From Cepaea nemoralis (Eukaryota > Mollusca > Gastropoda > Stylommatophora > Helicidae): a stretch of 64,000 bases of DNA. The notes under the pieces were generated by a model. It was given only the letters and a program-made list of their open reading frames with translations, ran no database searches and had not been told where the DNA came from. The DNA lies in assembly GCA_014155875.1 (NCBI GenBank), contig JACEFZ010012665.1:120001-184000 (forward strand). The letters run 5' to 3'. Shown piece after piece: positions 53,765 to 63,294 of the stretch; the first letter of the stretch is position 1, and each line of letters starts with the position of its first letter. The translations under genes were made by a program, and so were the position numbers.

Positions 53765-53900
53765 GTGATACGACAGGGCCATTACATTTTGTAGTTGAAT
53801 GCACGGAGGAATAGTTGGTTAGCCTTTCCGTTATTTAGCGAAACAACGAATGCATTCATGAAACCCTCATGCGACTGTGCTTGTAACATTAACAGCATAT
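53765..53900 (+). repeat. Dispersed repeat L (single-copy form)
   Basis: AGTGATACGACAGGGCCATT, GAATGCACGGAGGAATAGTT, TTCATGAAACCCTCATGCGA. Another unexpanded copy of the repeat that hosts the 39-bp array. Confidence 0.7.
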
Positions 53901-53914
53901 TTGCATTGAGTTGA

Positions 53915-54020
53915 TTTAAGGACCGACACTCAGGACATTCACATACACACCCTGTCCCCTTGTTCTACAGCCAATGAAGAGTCATACTACTAATCTTTCC
54001 ACCGCTATCTGATTAAAAGT
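53915..54020 (-). mobile_element. Repeat I, diverged (minus)
   Basis: GAGTTGATTTAAGGACCGAC, CCAATGAAGAGTCATACTAC. A degraded relative of 42845-42975. Confidence 0.6.
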
Positions 54021-54570
54021 TCCCCTGGTCTTCCCTCTGTTTTGAGATTCTTCCAGAAACTCTGCCGGCAAACCCTCCCCCCACTCCCCCAATTTTTGGA
54101 CAATTGTCACTCTGTTTCACTGTTATGGAGTCCATTGTAAGGTATGTACATTGTGTCTGTGTTTAGTATGTTTCATCTTTTCGCAGGAGCTAAATATACC
54201 TAATTGTTTGCAATCCTTGCATATACAAGTATGTATGGGAATGGTGGTAGCGTAGCTGCTAGACACACACCTACCAACTGGTGGTCATGGGTTTAATCTG
54301 CGTCAAGACCAGATGTGTATTCCTGTGTGTCATTTGGTTTATCACCCTCATATTTGTCTTTCATTATCTTGATTTGTACGTGATCTGTTTATCTCAGCCT
54401 CATTCAGTTTTAAGTCTTGTTTTGTATGTGATTTGTTTATCCCACTCTCATTTATCTTTCATAATCTCATTTTGTATGTGATTTATTGATCCAACTCTCA
54501 TTCAGCTTTAACACCCGTTGTTTTGTATGTGATTTGTTTTATCCATTCTCCAGTCATATTCTTGCTATAT
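54021..54570. other. MTMR intron, nothing recognised
   Basis: GTGATTTGTTTATCCCACTC-like words repeat about four times near 54370-54550. No exon is supported. Confidence 0.4.
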
Positions 54571-54575
54571 TTCAG

Positions 54576-54778
54576 TACCCACAGTTCACTTCCTTGATTG
54601 GGGAACACCCTCTTCTGATTTCCAAAACTGTTGATGGCAGTGCCATGGTAACCAACTTTCGGTTTTGCGTCATCGAGAAGAAGTCCATCAATATTCCGCT
54701 GATGATGGTCGGCGACTTGCTGGTTAGCGAGGCCGCCAAGCGGCTGAGAATCGGCTGTAAGGATGGCTCTACATATAG
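54576..54778 (+). CDS. MTMR3/MTMR4: Myotubularin-related phosphatase, PH-GRAM exon
   Basis: 203 bp between TTGCTATATTTCAG and ATAG|GTGGGT, entering in phase 0 and leaving in phase 2. It reads YPQFTSLIGEHPLLISKTVD, then NFRFCVIEKKSINIPLMMVG and ends RLRIGCKDGSTY. This is the PH-GRAM fold of the MTMR3/MTMR4 subgroup: a strand pattern followed by the FK-ES/EKKSIN..P turn and the CKD motif that precedes RCQFST in vertebrates. MTMR3/4 dephosphorylate PI3P and PI(3,5)P2 on endosomes; PH-GRAM binds phosphoinositide. The remaining bases AG join to C of the exon at 61743 to give Ser. A long (TCA)n tract starts at the end of its donor. Confidence 0.85.
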
Positions 54779-54783
54779 GTGGG

Positions 54784-54881
<98 letters not shown>

Positions 54882-54900
54882 GTCGTCGTCGTCGTCGTCG

Positions 54901-54939
<39 letters not shown>

Positions 54940-54989
54940 ATCATCATCATCATAATCATCGTCGTCATCATCATCATCATCATCACCAC

Positions 54990-55037
<48 letters not shown>
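54784..55037. repeat. (TCA)n microsatellite at a splice donor
   Basis: About 84 trinucleotides, mostly TCA with TCG and ACC variants at 54881-54900 and 54960-54990. It starts at the sixth base of the MTMR intron. Ser, Ile, Met and Asp homopolymer frames across it are artefacts. Confidence 0.97.
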
Positions 55038-55259
55038 TGTATTTGTCTGAAGATTTGTGTCAAAGCTTTCTGATCATGCCCTTTTGTGGTCTCTTGTACC
55101 CAGTAACTATCTTCGGCTCTACATGAGTCTTGAGTCATAAATTTATGGACTTCTGTTAGTTGTTTATTGGATGTCCAGTTTTTCTCATGTCCTAGATCTT
55201 GCCTCCAGTATTTTGAAGAATAGACCTCCATGTCTTATATTGTGGACCCCACCCACTCT

Positions 55260-55610
55260 GATGTGTCCAGTGATAGAGTTGTACCTCTCCATATCACAAA
55301 GCCTGGGCTGAATTGAAGAGACCATGTGTTGCCCATGCAGCATGATCCCTGGCTAGTTTGCCCCAGAGGAAAGGTAACACCAATACACCTGGAACAAGAC
55401 ACGCTGAAGAAGCTGTCAGATCAGCAAAGCAATACTCTAATTGTCCGGCTGTCAGAGCTTTGATTCTAGACCAGTTGCTGACCAAAGCTTAGGACTTGGT
55501 GTGCCCTGCCATGATGTTTAGTCTTCAGGTTGTATTTCCTCACACCAGAATAAGGCTTGTACCCTCCCATTTGCACTCCTCTGCCTGATGCCATTGGCTC
55601 ATTGTGGGGT
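55260..55610 (-). repeat. Repeat K copy 2
   Basis: See 39235-39665: CAAAGCCTGGGCTGAATTGA, CAGAGGAAAGGTAACACCAA, CACACCAGAATAAGGCTTGT. Confidence 0.75.
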
Positions 55611-56004
55611 GTGGGGTTTAGTCAGCGCCGCCCAACATTCGGCGCTAACAGAAAGCAGGTAGTACCGTCTACTGTCATATGGTAGCTCAGTTGTATCAAA
55701 CTAAGACCTGACAATATCGGATGTCACTCAGAAATTAAAAGAATACATTTTTAAAGACATCAGGGAAATAGATAGCTATTGAACATAGAAAGATTATGGT
55801 GCCTGCCTTAGGCTTTGAAGATGCTGGCTTCGATCACAGCATAGGGCTGGATTTTTCTAAGAACCATTGCTATCTGACATCACACATCCCATATCTCTTG
55901 GGTAGTAAGACCTGATATCACTTCCCTGGAAAGATGAATAAAGAAGAGGAAGATATTTATGTTACTTGATGTTAGGAATGTTTTTCGAGAGTTCCTGATT
56001 CTGA
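55611..56004. other. MTMR intron, nothing firm
   Basis: No exon or repeat family recognised. Confidence 0.35.
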
Positions 56005-56016
56005 ACATTCACTATT

Positions 56017-56557
56017 CACTTCCGGTCCTCAACATGGAGGATAGGCGGTTGAGCTGTTAAGGTCTCTGGAGTGTTTATGCTTGTGTCTACAGTTTGCTTA
56101 CGCATTTTCCTCATGTTGGACTGGTAATACATGGTTCCGTCGCTCTGCTACTGAGTTGAGTATGTGGAGCGACACTGTGAGCTGTGAATTTCATGTGGAG
56201 TGCTTTTACATCTGGACGCAGTTGTTAGTAGCGTGAACTGCATGTTCAGAAATATGGCAGCTGGCTGGTCACTGAACTAACTGGGTTGCCTTATGCATAA
56301 ATGTGTAGCTGCTGGTTGTCTAGTGACTGCCGCTTCCATCAACAATGAACTGTATTTTCCTTGATGGACTTCAGTGTTGGCATTCTGGCAGCGGCATTAT
56401 GCTTAATATACCTGTGTGGGCTGTTGGTTTGTCGAGACTCCTGTCTGTTCCACTTTTCACATGGGGCAGTGAGGAGCATTTAGTGTGATATTCACTGGCA
56501 CAGGAACATAATGGGGTGACCCTTTGCCGTGAAGTTGGAACTGCAACTAACTAACAT
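56017..56557 (+). mobile_element. Repeat J, complete reference copy with target duplication
   Basis: 541 bp flanked by ACATTCACTATT (56005-56016 and 56558-56569). It begins CACTTCCGGTCCTCAACATG and ends GCAACTAACTAACAT. No open frame and no clear tRNA-type promoter. Other copies are at 50130, 52085 (minus), 62108 (truncated) and, tail only, 35050. Confidence 0.9.
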
Positions 56558-56575
56558 ACATTCACTATTACATCA

Positions 56576-57053
56576 TTATCCTGTGTTCTGCCAGCTGGCA
56601 TAGGCGTTCGTGTCTCTCTGTAGATCTCGGTCTTTGGTGTTCTGGATCAACTTTATTGATGATGTACCTCCATGCATCTCAATCCGTCCATCATCATTTC
56701 TCTTGATCTGCCTCTGCCTCTTTTTCCCTTGATCTTTCCAGTTGTGACGATGTTCTCTTCTCATCAAATGCCCAAAGAAAGTTGTTTGTATCTTTCTTAT
56801 TGTTGTGTAAAATATTCCAGTTTCATTAGTTTCTTTCAAGTAAGCATTGTTAGTTACTCTGACAGTTCAAGGAATTCACAAAATTCGTCTCAGGAACCAC
56901 ATCTCTGTTGCTTCCAATTCTTCCTAATTTGTTCATTCACATTCCAAGATTCACTGTCATACAGCAAAACAGATTCTATACAGCATTTCAGCACTCTCTT
57001 TCTTACATTTAATGGTAGTGACTTACTGCATAAGATATTCTTCATTTTCTGAA
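56576..57053 (-). pseudogene. LINE C-terminal part (minus), downstream of the LTR element
   Basis: The minus strand reads KMKNILCSKSLPLNVRKRVL, KCCIESVLLYDSESWNVNE, then shifted YLKETNETGIFYTTIRKIQT, TFFGHLMRREHRHNWKD and IKLIQNTKDRDLQRDT. The upstream part of the same protein is at 60540-61060, so the Gmr1-like element sits inside this LINE. Confidence 0.85.
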
Positions 57054-59337
57054 CAATAGAAGCTGGAATGAATTTAGAATAATAGTTAATCAGACCTAGT
57101 AAACTTCTAATCTGTTTCTTTGTGGTAGGCACGTCTAGATTAAGGATCTTGGAAACAATTTTATCATCAGTCAACAATTTTCCTTCAGAAATTCTATGAC
57201 CAAGGAAGTCTATTTGTGTATAGCCTATTTCAACCTTGGAAGGTTTGATAGTAAGTCCAAAAAGAGAGATTTGGTGGAAGACTTGTTTAAGGGTGAGTAA
57301 GTGAGAAGTCATATCAGAAGAATGGACGCATATATCATCAATATAAGCAACTACGTCATTAATTCCGTGTAATAACAATCTTGTTAGTCTCACAAATGTG
57401 GCCGGTGCGTTCTTCAGGCCAAAAGGAAGATATAGCCATTCGTATAACCCGAGAGGTGTTGCGAATGCTGTTATATGTCTACAAGAAGGGTGTAGAGGAA
57501 CTTGCCAATATCCTTTCGCTAAATCTGTCTTAGAAAATAAGGATGATTGAGCCATATCTAAAATAAGATCTTCACAACTGTTCATAGGCTCTGCATCCGT
57601 TGTTGTTCTGGTATTTAATATTCTATAGTCGATGCACAAGCGGATTGTCTGGTCTTTCTTTTTCACCAAGACAATCGGTGAAGAATATTGAGACATAGAT
57701 TTTTGAATAATGCCATTCTTCTCTAAATCTAAAATTTCTTTATCTAAATTAGATCTGTAATGGAGAGGAATAGAATATGGTCTACATTTGACCGGTCTCA
57801 GATCTGTTAGCACAATTGAATGTGTTATTCTATCAGTGCGTCCAGGTTTGTTGGAAAAGATTGTCTTATAGTCGTCTAGGAGCGTTAAAATGTCCTGTCG
57901 CTGTTGTTGTGTCAAAGTGTCAGAGATATGTATGTCCTTTATACTTCCGTCGTCAGTCATAATTGGTACAGGAATTTCAGTATTGTCCATGTCTGTCTGA
58001 TTTATCACAGATGCTACAGTTTGTAAATTGTCTTCAATGTCATTGTCGTCGTCGTCGAGATCGATCGTCAATATGTCGTCAAATTTGTCGTCATTGTCAA
58101 TATCACAGATTGTCGGTAATGTCCATAAGTTTTCGTCGTTTTCATCGTCGTAAGCGTGTGTCGTTAACGATGCTTCGTTTGTCGAGGTGTCATTCCGTTG
58201 GGAAATTGTCGTTTCGTCTCCGTCAACAGTTTGTTGCGTCTGTTCATTTGTCTCATTGTCCTGTCTAGCATAGTATGGTTTCAACATATTTACATGGAAT
58301 ATTTTTAACTTTCCATTTAAAGAGATTTCGTAATCTACTTCTGAAATTCTTCGAATGATCTTAAAAGGTCCCTGCCAGGAGGTTGACAGTAAATCTCTTT
58401 TGTCAGGTAGTAGGAGTAAAATATCCTGACCTGGATGTAGGACAATGGTTTTTGCACCTCTATTGGCGTACTGCCTGTATTTAAAACCTTTCTCCTGTAG
58501 TGATGTTCTGGCCAATATACAAGAACGTATGATTTTGTCTCTGGTATCAGTGACCAAATCATAGGTGGAAATGGGAAGTTGGCTATCTACAGGTTGTGAG
58601 ATGATCTCTTTATAAATGGTGAGAGGTCCTCTTGGGTTCGCTCCATACATCAATTCGAAGGGAGAGAATACCCAATCTGATTTACTGATTTTATGATGAG
58701 ACATGAGACACTCAAAATTTTCTAAGTAGGCGGAGATGGAATCTCCAGAACAGAAAGCCTTCACGAGACCTTTATATTTATTATATTTTTGTTCTTCTTC
58801 TTTGCTTCTTAACTTATTTATTGATATTTCTGCGTTGGCCTCCATTTCCATCTGTTTTAGTTTAATCTGTGTCTCGGCATTTAGTTGGGCCTGTTTGGCG
58901 GCGGCCTCAAGCTCTATCTGTTTTTCTTGAGCCTGCAATTGTATCTTTTTCTCTTCTGCTTCAATCTGCATTTGCATTTTCTTTTCTTCTGCTTGCATTT
59001 GCGTTTGCAATTTCTTTTCATCGGCCTCCATTTATAATTTCTTTTCATCTGCTTGCATTTGCAATTTCTTTTCTTCGGCCTCCATTTGCAGTCTCCTTTC
59101 TTCTGCTTGCATTTGCAATTTCTTTTCCTCGGCCTCCATTTGTAATTTCTTTTCATCTGCTTGCATTTGCAATTTCTTTTCTTCGGCCTCCATTTGCAGT
59201 TTCCTTTCTTCTCGTTCTATCGCTCTTTCTTCACGGGCAATGTTTTCTGCGTGTGTTTTCTGTGCCCATTCTGACAGTTTTTCTTCTTTATAACCTAACT
59301 TTATTCCTTGCTCAATGCATTGATCTAAACTAGACAT
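57054..59337 (-). pseudogene. Gmr1-like Ty3/gypsy gag-pol (INT end before RT), defective
   Basis: One reading frame runs from ATG at 59335-59337 with a single in-frame stop at 59032-59034. Residues about 1-190 are a Gag coiled coil (LQMEAEEKKLQMQADEKK-type repeats), then GLVKAFCSGDSISAYLENFE. After an abrupt junction comes the integrase C-terminal part: FSPFELMYGANPRGPLTIY, VLHPGQDILLLLPDKRDLL, WQGPFKIIRRISEVDYEI, IFHVNMLKPYY. An acidic linker follows. Then the reverse transcriptase: LVKKKDQTIRLCIDYRILN, FSKTDLAKGYWQVPLHP, LPFGLKNAPATF, and the catalytic VAYIDDICVHS at about 57334-57345, ending near LLGLINYYSKFIP. Integrase before RT is the Ty1/copia-like order known from Gmr1-type elements. 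Late Gag, protease, integrase core, RNase H and the 3' LTR are missing. Confidence 0.88.
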
Positions 59338-60007
59338 TTTGTGTTTTACTTGTTTGTTAAGTTTATAGAGTTAAATCCCTTAGAAAAATATGTTGTGTGG
59401 TCGAAAATTTGGTTTACTCCCCTAATTATTAATGTGTAAATCAAAATGCAAGGTTATGTTGGTGACAAGCTTATGAATATGCAAAGAAATCAATATGATA
59501 CAAAATAATACATTGATGAAACATGAGAAGTACAGCTTAGAAGTACAATGAGTATGAGGTGAAACTTAGCTCTGAATTTTGAAGCTCCTCGATGTTGTCT
59601 TGTACTCTCGTCACTGTTGGAAAGGTTTCATCGGTTGCACGCGGCACTTGTTGCGGAACAATTTGCTTGTGGAGCGAGAAAACATTAGTCACTGTCACAC
59701 CAAAAAAAAATAAATGTCAAAATAGTAACATGTCAGAAAAAAAAATTGTTTACAGAATCAAAATAAAGAGGCACTACGGAGGCAATGGTGAGACATTGCC
59801 GAGGGACTCAGAGTATTTCTATTTTATTGCTAGATAGCTACTAGTCTTATGTAAACTTGTAACGTTAATAATTTCTTTGATTTAAACAAATCAATATGTT
59901 ATCAAAAATCAATGTGATATGCTTAAATAATTAATTTTACATGGCATTTAACAGGTTTTTAAGAAAACATTCTATGCCAAAACCGGAAAACTAGCCCCCA
60001 AAAAGCC
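59338..60007 (-). other. 5' leader of the Gmr1-like element
   Basis: About 670 bp between the LTR and the gag start. Immediately after the LTR the minus strand reads GGCTTTTTGGGGGCTAGTTT, with a primer-site-like TTGGGGGCT as in the 297-6187 element. Confidence 0.6.
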
Positions 60008-60506
60008 TGTCATGGTCTTACTCTTATCTAAATAATGGTTCGGGTTCATACAGGCAACAATACACTGTTCGCTAGGATATAGAACATTTATTGTATAAAG
60101 TGTACAGTTGGCGCAGTGGGTAAACAGACCCGCGCTCTCTTATATTACATATCACAGATAGTTAAACATCAAACATATAGTTGTCATACAACAATCTAGC
60201 ACACTATCTAGCCTAAGTATATCTATGAATATCTATGAGTCCCTCTCAGGCAGGCCTTGTTGTCTCTCTCCAGTCCGTTTGTCCTCTGACCGTCTCCGCG
60301 TGTCCTAACTCGACACGGGCGGTAACTCTGTCCGAGTTCCTCGTGGACCCCGCATTAGGCGGGCCACATCAGTGTCCACGGAATCATGGACTTGGTGACC
60401 ATCTCTTTCGAGAAGGTTCTAGATTACTCGGGTCCTGCGCGACTCAATGGTTTCCCTTGGGCTGGAGTTGCAGCCCTCTATTATATGTGAACGTGAGGCG
60501 GTGACA
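60008..60506 (-). repeat. 5' LTR of the Gmr1-like element
   Basis: 499 bp on the minus strand starting TGTCACCGCC and ending ACCATGACA, with inverted TGTCA/TGACA ends and an AATAAA about 90 bp before its end. No second copy exists in the window, so the element has lost its 3' end. Confidence 0.7.
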
Positions 60507-60523
60507 CTCTTCATATTCTGAAG

Positions 60524-61060
60524 TTCTTCATTTTCTGAAATGCAGCTTTTTCCTGCCCTAATCTGCTTTTAATCTCTTTTGTGCATCTTCCATCTGCTTG
60601 CTTGCTTGCTTGTGTTCGTTGGCTTGAGCTCCAACATGAAGTCCTGTATGTCGGATGAAGGCATCCTGTTGTCCAACATCAGTGTGATGTCATACAGGAT
60701 CTGATGTTTGCGTGAGTATCCGTTGTCCCATGTCTGGCTTATTGGTGTGCAGACTGGTGGTTCCTCGCCGTACAGGCAGACACTCTCCGACTTCGGAAGA
60801 ATCGGCGATCCTACTGACTTTAGCCTGGACCCCAAAGGGACCTGTTGCCCAGGATGCTCGACAAGGACGTGTCAATAGGTCTTGGCCAGTATATAACCCG
60901 GCCCTGGTGCCTTGGAAACACCTCTGCGTCCCGTGCATCTTCCATCTGACGTTATAATTGATCCTAGGTATTTAAATTTATCAACTTGGTTAAGCATTTT
61001 CCCTTCTATTGTTATCTCGCATTTTGGCGTCACCCTTTTCTTAGCCTCTTAAAAAAAAGT
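60524..61060 (-). pseudogene. LINE RT fragment (minus), upstream of the LTR element
   Basis: The minus strand reads PKCEITIEGKMLNQVDKFKY, LGSIITSD, then, after SINE-F, GRCTKEIKSRLGQEKAAFQK and MKN. It continues in the fragment at 57053 after the LTR element. Confidence 0.85.
60597..60932 (-). mobile_element. SINE-F copy 4, complete
   Basis: 336 bp flanked by GTGCATCTTCCATCTG (60581-60596 and 60933-60948), inserted in the LINE. Its tail is (CAAG)n. Confidence 0.95.
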
Positions 61061-61065
61061 TAGTT

Positions 61066-61290
61066 GCATATCCTTTACAGGACATTGCAGTCAACCCCAG
61101 CATTGTTTTGCTGTTTATGATTTCTTGGCAAGTTTACATTCAGTAGGTTGCCATTGCTTTCTGAACGACCGGAACACATACATTTTATAAAAACAACGCA
61201 GGGCGGTCTGCTGCCAAATTGCCCGCAGCTGTATTTCAAACGTGGTATGCAGGATTACGAATTACGTCCGTAACTCCTTTGCCATAGAGC
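61066..61290 (-). mobile_element. SINE-B complete copy (minus)
   Basis: GTTGCATATCCTTTACAGGA, ACATTCAGTAGGTTGCCATT, GCTGCCAAATTGCCCGCAGC, TTTGCCATAGAGCC. It supplies the uninterrupted sequence of the target of the 297-6187 element. Confidence 0.88.
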
Positions 61291-61298
61291 CATCCTAA

Positions 61299-61396
61299 GC
61301 CACAAATGAACCATTATTTTCTATGTCTAACATCTAGCATGCGCATGTCCTTTTCTGTTTCCACAGCTGCACTTTTGTCACCACTGAAGATTGCCA
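61299..61396 (+). repeat. Duplicated splice acceptor and start of the MTMR exon
   Basis: AGCCACAAATGAACCATTAT..TCTGTTTCCACAG|CTGCACTTTTGTCACC, followed by ACTGAAGATTG, is a copy of the region that ends at the true exon start at 61743. The second copy is split by SINE-A. In the duplicate, the frame reads CTFVTTEDCQPQMN, without the rest of the exon. Confidence 0.9.
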
Positions 61397-61428
61397 GCCA
61401 CAAATGAACCATTATTTTATGTCTAACA

Positions 61429-61703
61429 GTAGGTCAGCATGGCCGAATGGATAAGAACGCATGTGCTGATGCCGAGCTAAGGGGTTCAACCCCTACACTG
61501 GATAGTTGGACTAAAATGTTGACCTATCGTCCTTGAATTGGGGATGTTAATTACAAGTACCTTTGAAGTCATAGTGGGTTTGCCTATTGCGAAGGACACT
61601 GTTAATAAGTAAAGCTAATCCACACACAAAATTCAGTTCAGCACTAATAGAAGTTGTATGTATGGACTACGCTTAAGTTCAAAGCGCGAGTGCAAAAACA
61701 AAA
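61429..61703 (+). mobile_element. SINE-A, complete, with target duplication
   Basis: 275 bp flanked by TATGTCTAACA (61418-61428 and 61704-61714). The head GGTCAGCATGGCCGAATGGA and GGGGTTCAACCCCTACACTG are A and B boxes. The body has TTGGACTAAAATGTTGACC, and the tail GCGCGAGTGCAAAAACAAAA. It sits between the duplicated and true acceptors of the MTMR exon. Confidence 0.95.
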
Positions 61704-61742
61704 TATGTCTAACATCTAGTGTATCCTTATCTGTTTCCACAG

Positions 61743-61927
61743 CTGCACGTTTGTCACCACTGAAGATTGTCAGTCTTGCACCTCCATCTTGAGGGAGAGG
61801 ACTGGTCTGCCTCAGAGCTCAAGTAGCCTGTTTGCCTACAGGTTTTATGCCTTAGCCATGCACAAGCAAGGCCTGAGGACTAACCTGACCAGTTCAGAGG
61901 AGGAAAACATCTTACTTTGTCAACCAG
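61743..61927 (+). CDS. MTMR3/MTMR4: Myotubularin-related phosphatase, end of PH-GRAM domain
   Basis: 185 bp between ATCTGTTTCCACAG and CCAG|GTATCT. It takes AG from the exon at 54576 and then reads CTFVTTEDCQSCTSILRERT, SLFAYRFYALAMHKQGLR and ends ENILLCQP. It aligns with the vertebrate MTMR3/4 stretch CQFST.EQC..W..R, then LF.FAYHAW...V, then LC.PGE, with the exon ending one base into the Gly codon. The catalytic Cys-X5-Arg domain and C-terminal FYVE domain would lie right of the window. A decoy acceptor 376 bp upstream copies its first 28 bp. Confidence 0.87.
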
Positions 61928-62107
61928 GTATCTCATTTTGTAGCTTTTGTGTCTATGGGAATTTAAGTCAATAGAGCTGTCATACTATCTGATTCAGAGT
62001 CTAATTTGTGTAAAATTTGAAATGGATAAATGTGACATGAGTTGGTATTAGGTATATACACTTCTATTGTTTACAAAGACTTACATGGGTATACTGTCTG
62101 TTGTTTG

Positions 62108-62288
62108 TACTGTGAACTGCATGTTCAGAAAAATGGTGGTCTGTCAGTTGCTGTACTAGCTGGTTTTTGCCTTATGCAGTAATGTGTGTGCAACTGCTGG
62201 CTTTCTAGTGACTGTCACTCCCATCGACGATGAACTGTAACTTAGTGGCAGAATGTTGTGTTGACATTCTGGCAATGGCTTTATGCAT
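62108..62288 (+). mobile_element. Repeat J, truncated
   Basis: GTGAACTGCATGTTCAGAAA..TCCCATCGACGATGAACTGT..CATTCTGGCAATGGC, as in 56240-56400. Confidence 0.8.
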
Positions 62289-62289
62289 G

Positions 62290-63290
62290 AAAAACTGAGA
62301 AGGGATGGAAAATTTGATAATATCAAGAGCAAAATGAGAAGACTAATTATTAAAATATTAGGTATATATGAGACCAGATGGAAAGGAATGGGTATCGTAA
62401 CATCTAAGGAATATAGCATAATCTATTCTGGTGGAGAGAAAAATCAGTGAGGGGTATTAATTATATTGGATATAGAGAGATCAAAATTGATCAAAGAATA
62501 TTGGACCTGTGTCAGACAGGATATTACTAGTAAAATTGAGTGGAAGACCTTGCGATATCAATATCATACACGTTTAAACACCAACAACAGACAGCTGTGA
62601 TGACAGCATCTATGAATTCTATAATAATTTGAGAATGCCTTCAAGAAACGCAAGCATTCTGAATTGAATATGATAATGGGTGACTTATTGCTAAAGTTGG
62701 AAATCAACAGGATGGATGCATAGTAAGCAAGTATGGACTCGGGGAACAGACTGAAGTTGCAGACCCATACAGTGGACAAAATAGCATGAGATGATTATTG
62801 GAAACACCAGGTATCAACATCCCCAAGGAGATTATGGACATGGAGGAGTCCTGACCATAAGATCAGAAATAAGATTGATTACATTCTCATCAATTCTGGT
62901 ATAATCAGATTGCTACTGGTACTATTAGTGTTGGAACTCTTCGCTGGCTGCTGAGGATGGGGACGGAGCATTTATGGGAATGCCCCGAATGCTGTGGTGT
63001 CGATTCCTAAATCAATCAATCAATCAATCAATCAATCATCATCAATTCAATAGAAGATTTTGAAATGCTTTAAAAGTCGCAAAAACTATACCAAGCGCAG
63101 ACTGCTACAGTGACCATAGATTAATCATAAGCATATACATATAAAATTAAAGACAGTCAAATATACACCAAGAAACACAAAATTTGATGTACAGGCACTT
63201 AAGAGAGAGGAGATAAAAGATAAATTCAACATAGGGTAAAGAACAGATTTGATGCATTGTATAACAGTGCAGGATGGAACGATGACTAAC
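62290..63290 (+). pseudogene. LINE endonuclease-domain remnant
   Basis: In shifting frames: LGIYETRWKGMG, SKEYSIIYSGGEK, IMGDLLLKLEI, TRYQHPQGDYGHGG, IRNKIDYILIN and, after the nested repeat I, ADCYSDHRLIIS and KLKTVKYTPRNTKFDV. ETRW, GDFNAKVG-like, DYIL and SDHRL are the conserved landmarks of the AP-type endonuclease of non-LTR elements. Many frameshifts; dead. Confidence 0.8.
62897..63039 (+). mobile_element. Repeat I, AATC-tailed, with target duplication
   Basis: 143 bp flanked by CATCAATTC (62888-62896 and 63040-63048), inside the LINE endonuclease remnant. It ends in (AATC)7. Confidence 0.88.
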
Positions 63291-63294
63291 GAGT

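Noticed and set aside
54486..55073. A 195-codon frame that includes the PH-GRAM exon
   Set aside because: Only 54576-54778 is coding; the rest is intron and (TCA)n read as Ile, Ser or His runs.
56890..57053. C-terminal extension of the gypsy polyprotein
   Set aside because: The last ~50 residues are LINE reverse-transcriptase sequence fused by insertion, not part of the gypsy protein.
61433..61505. tRNA gene
   Set aside because: Head of SINE-A, repeated at 37493 and elsewhere, with an 11-bp target duplication.
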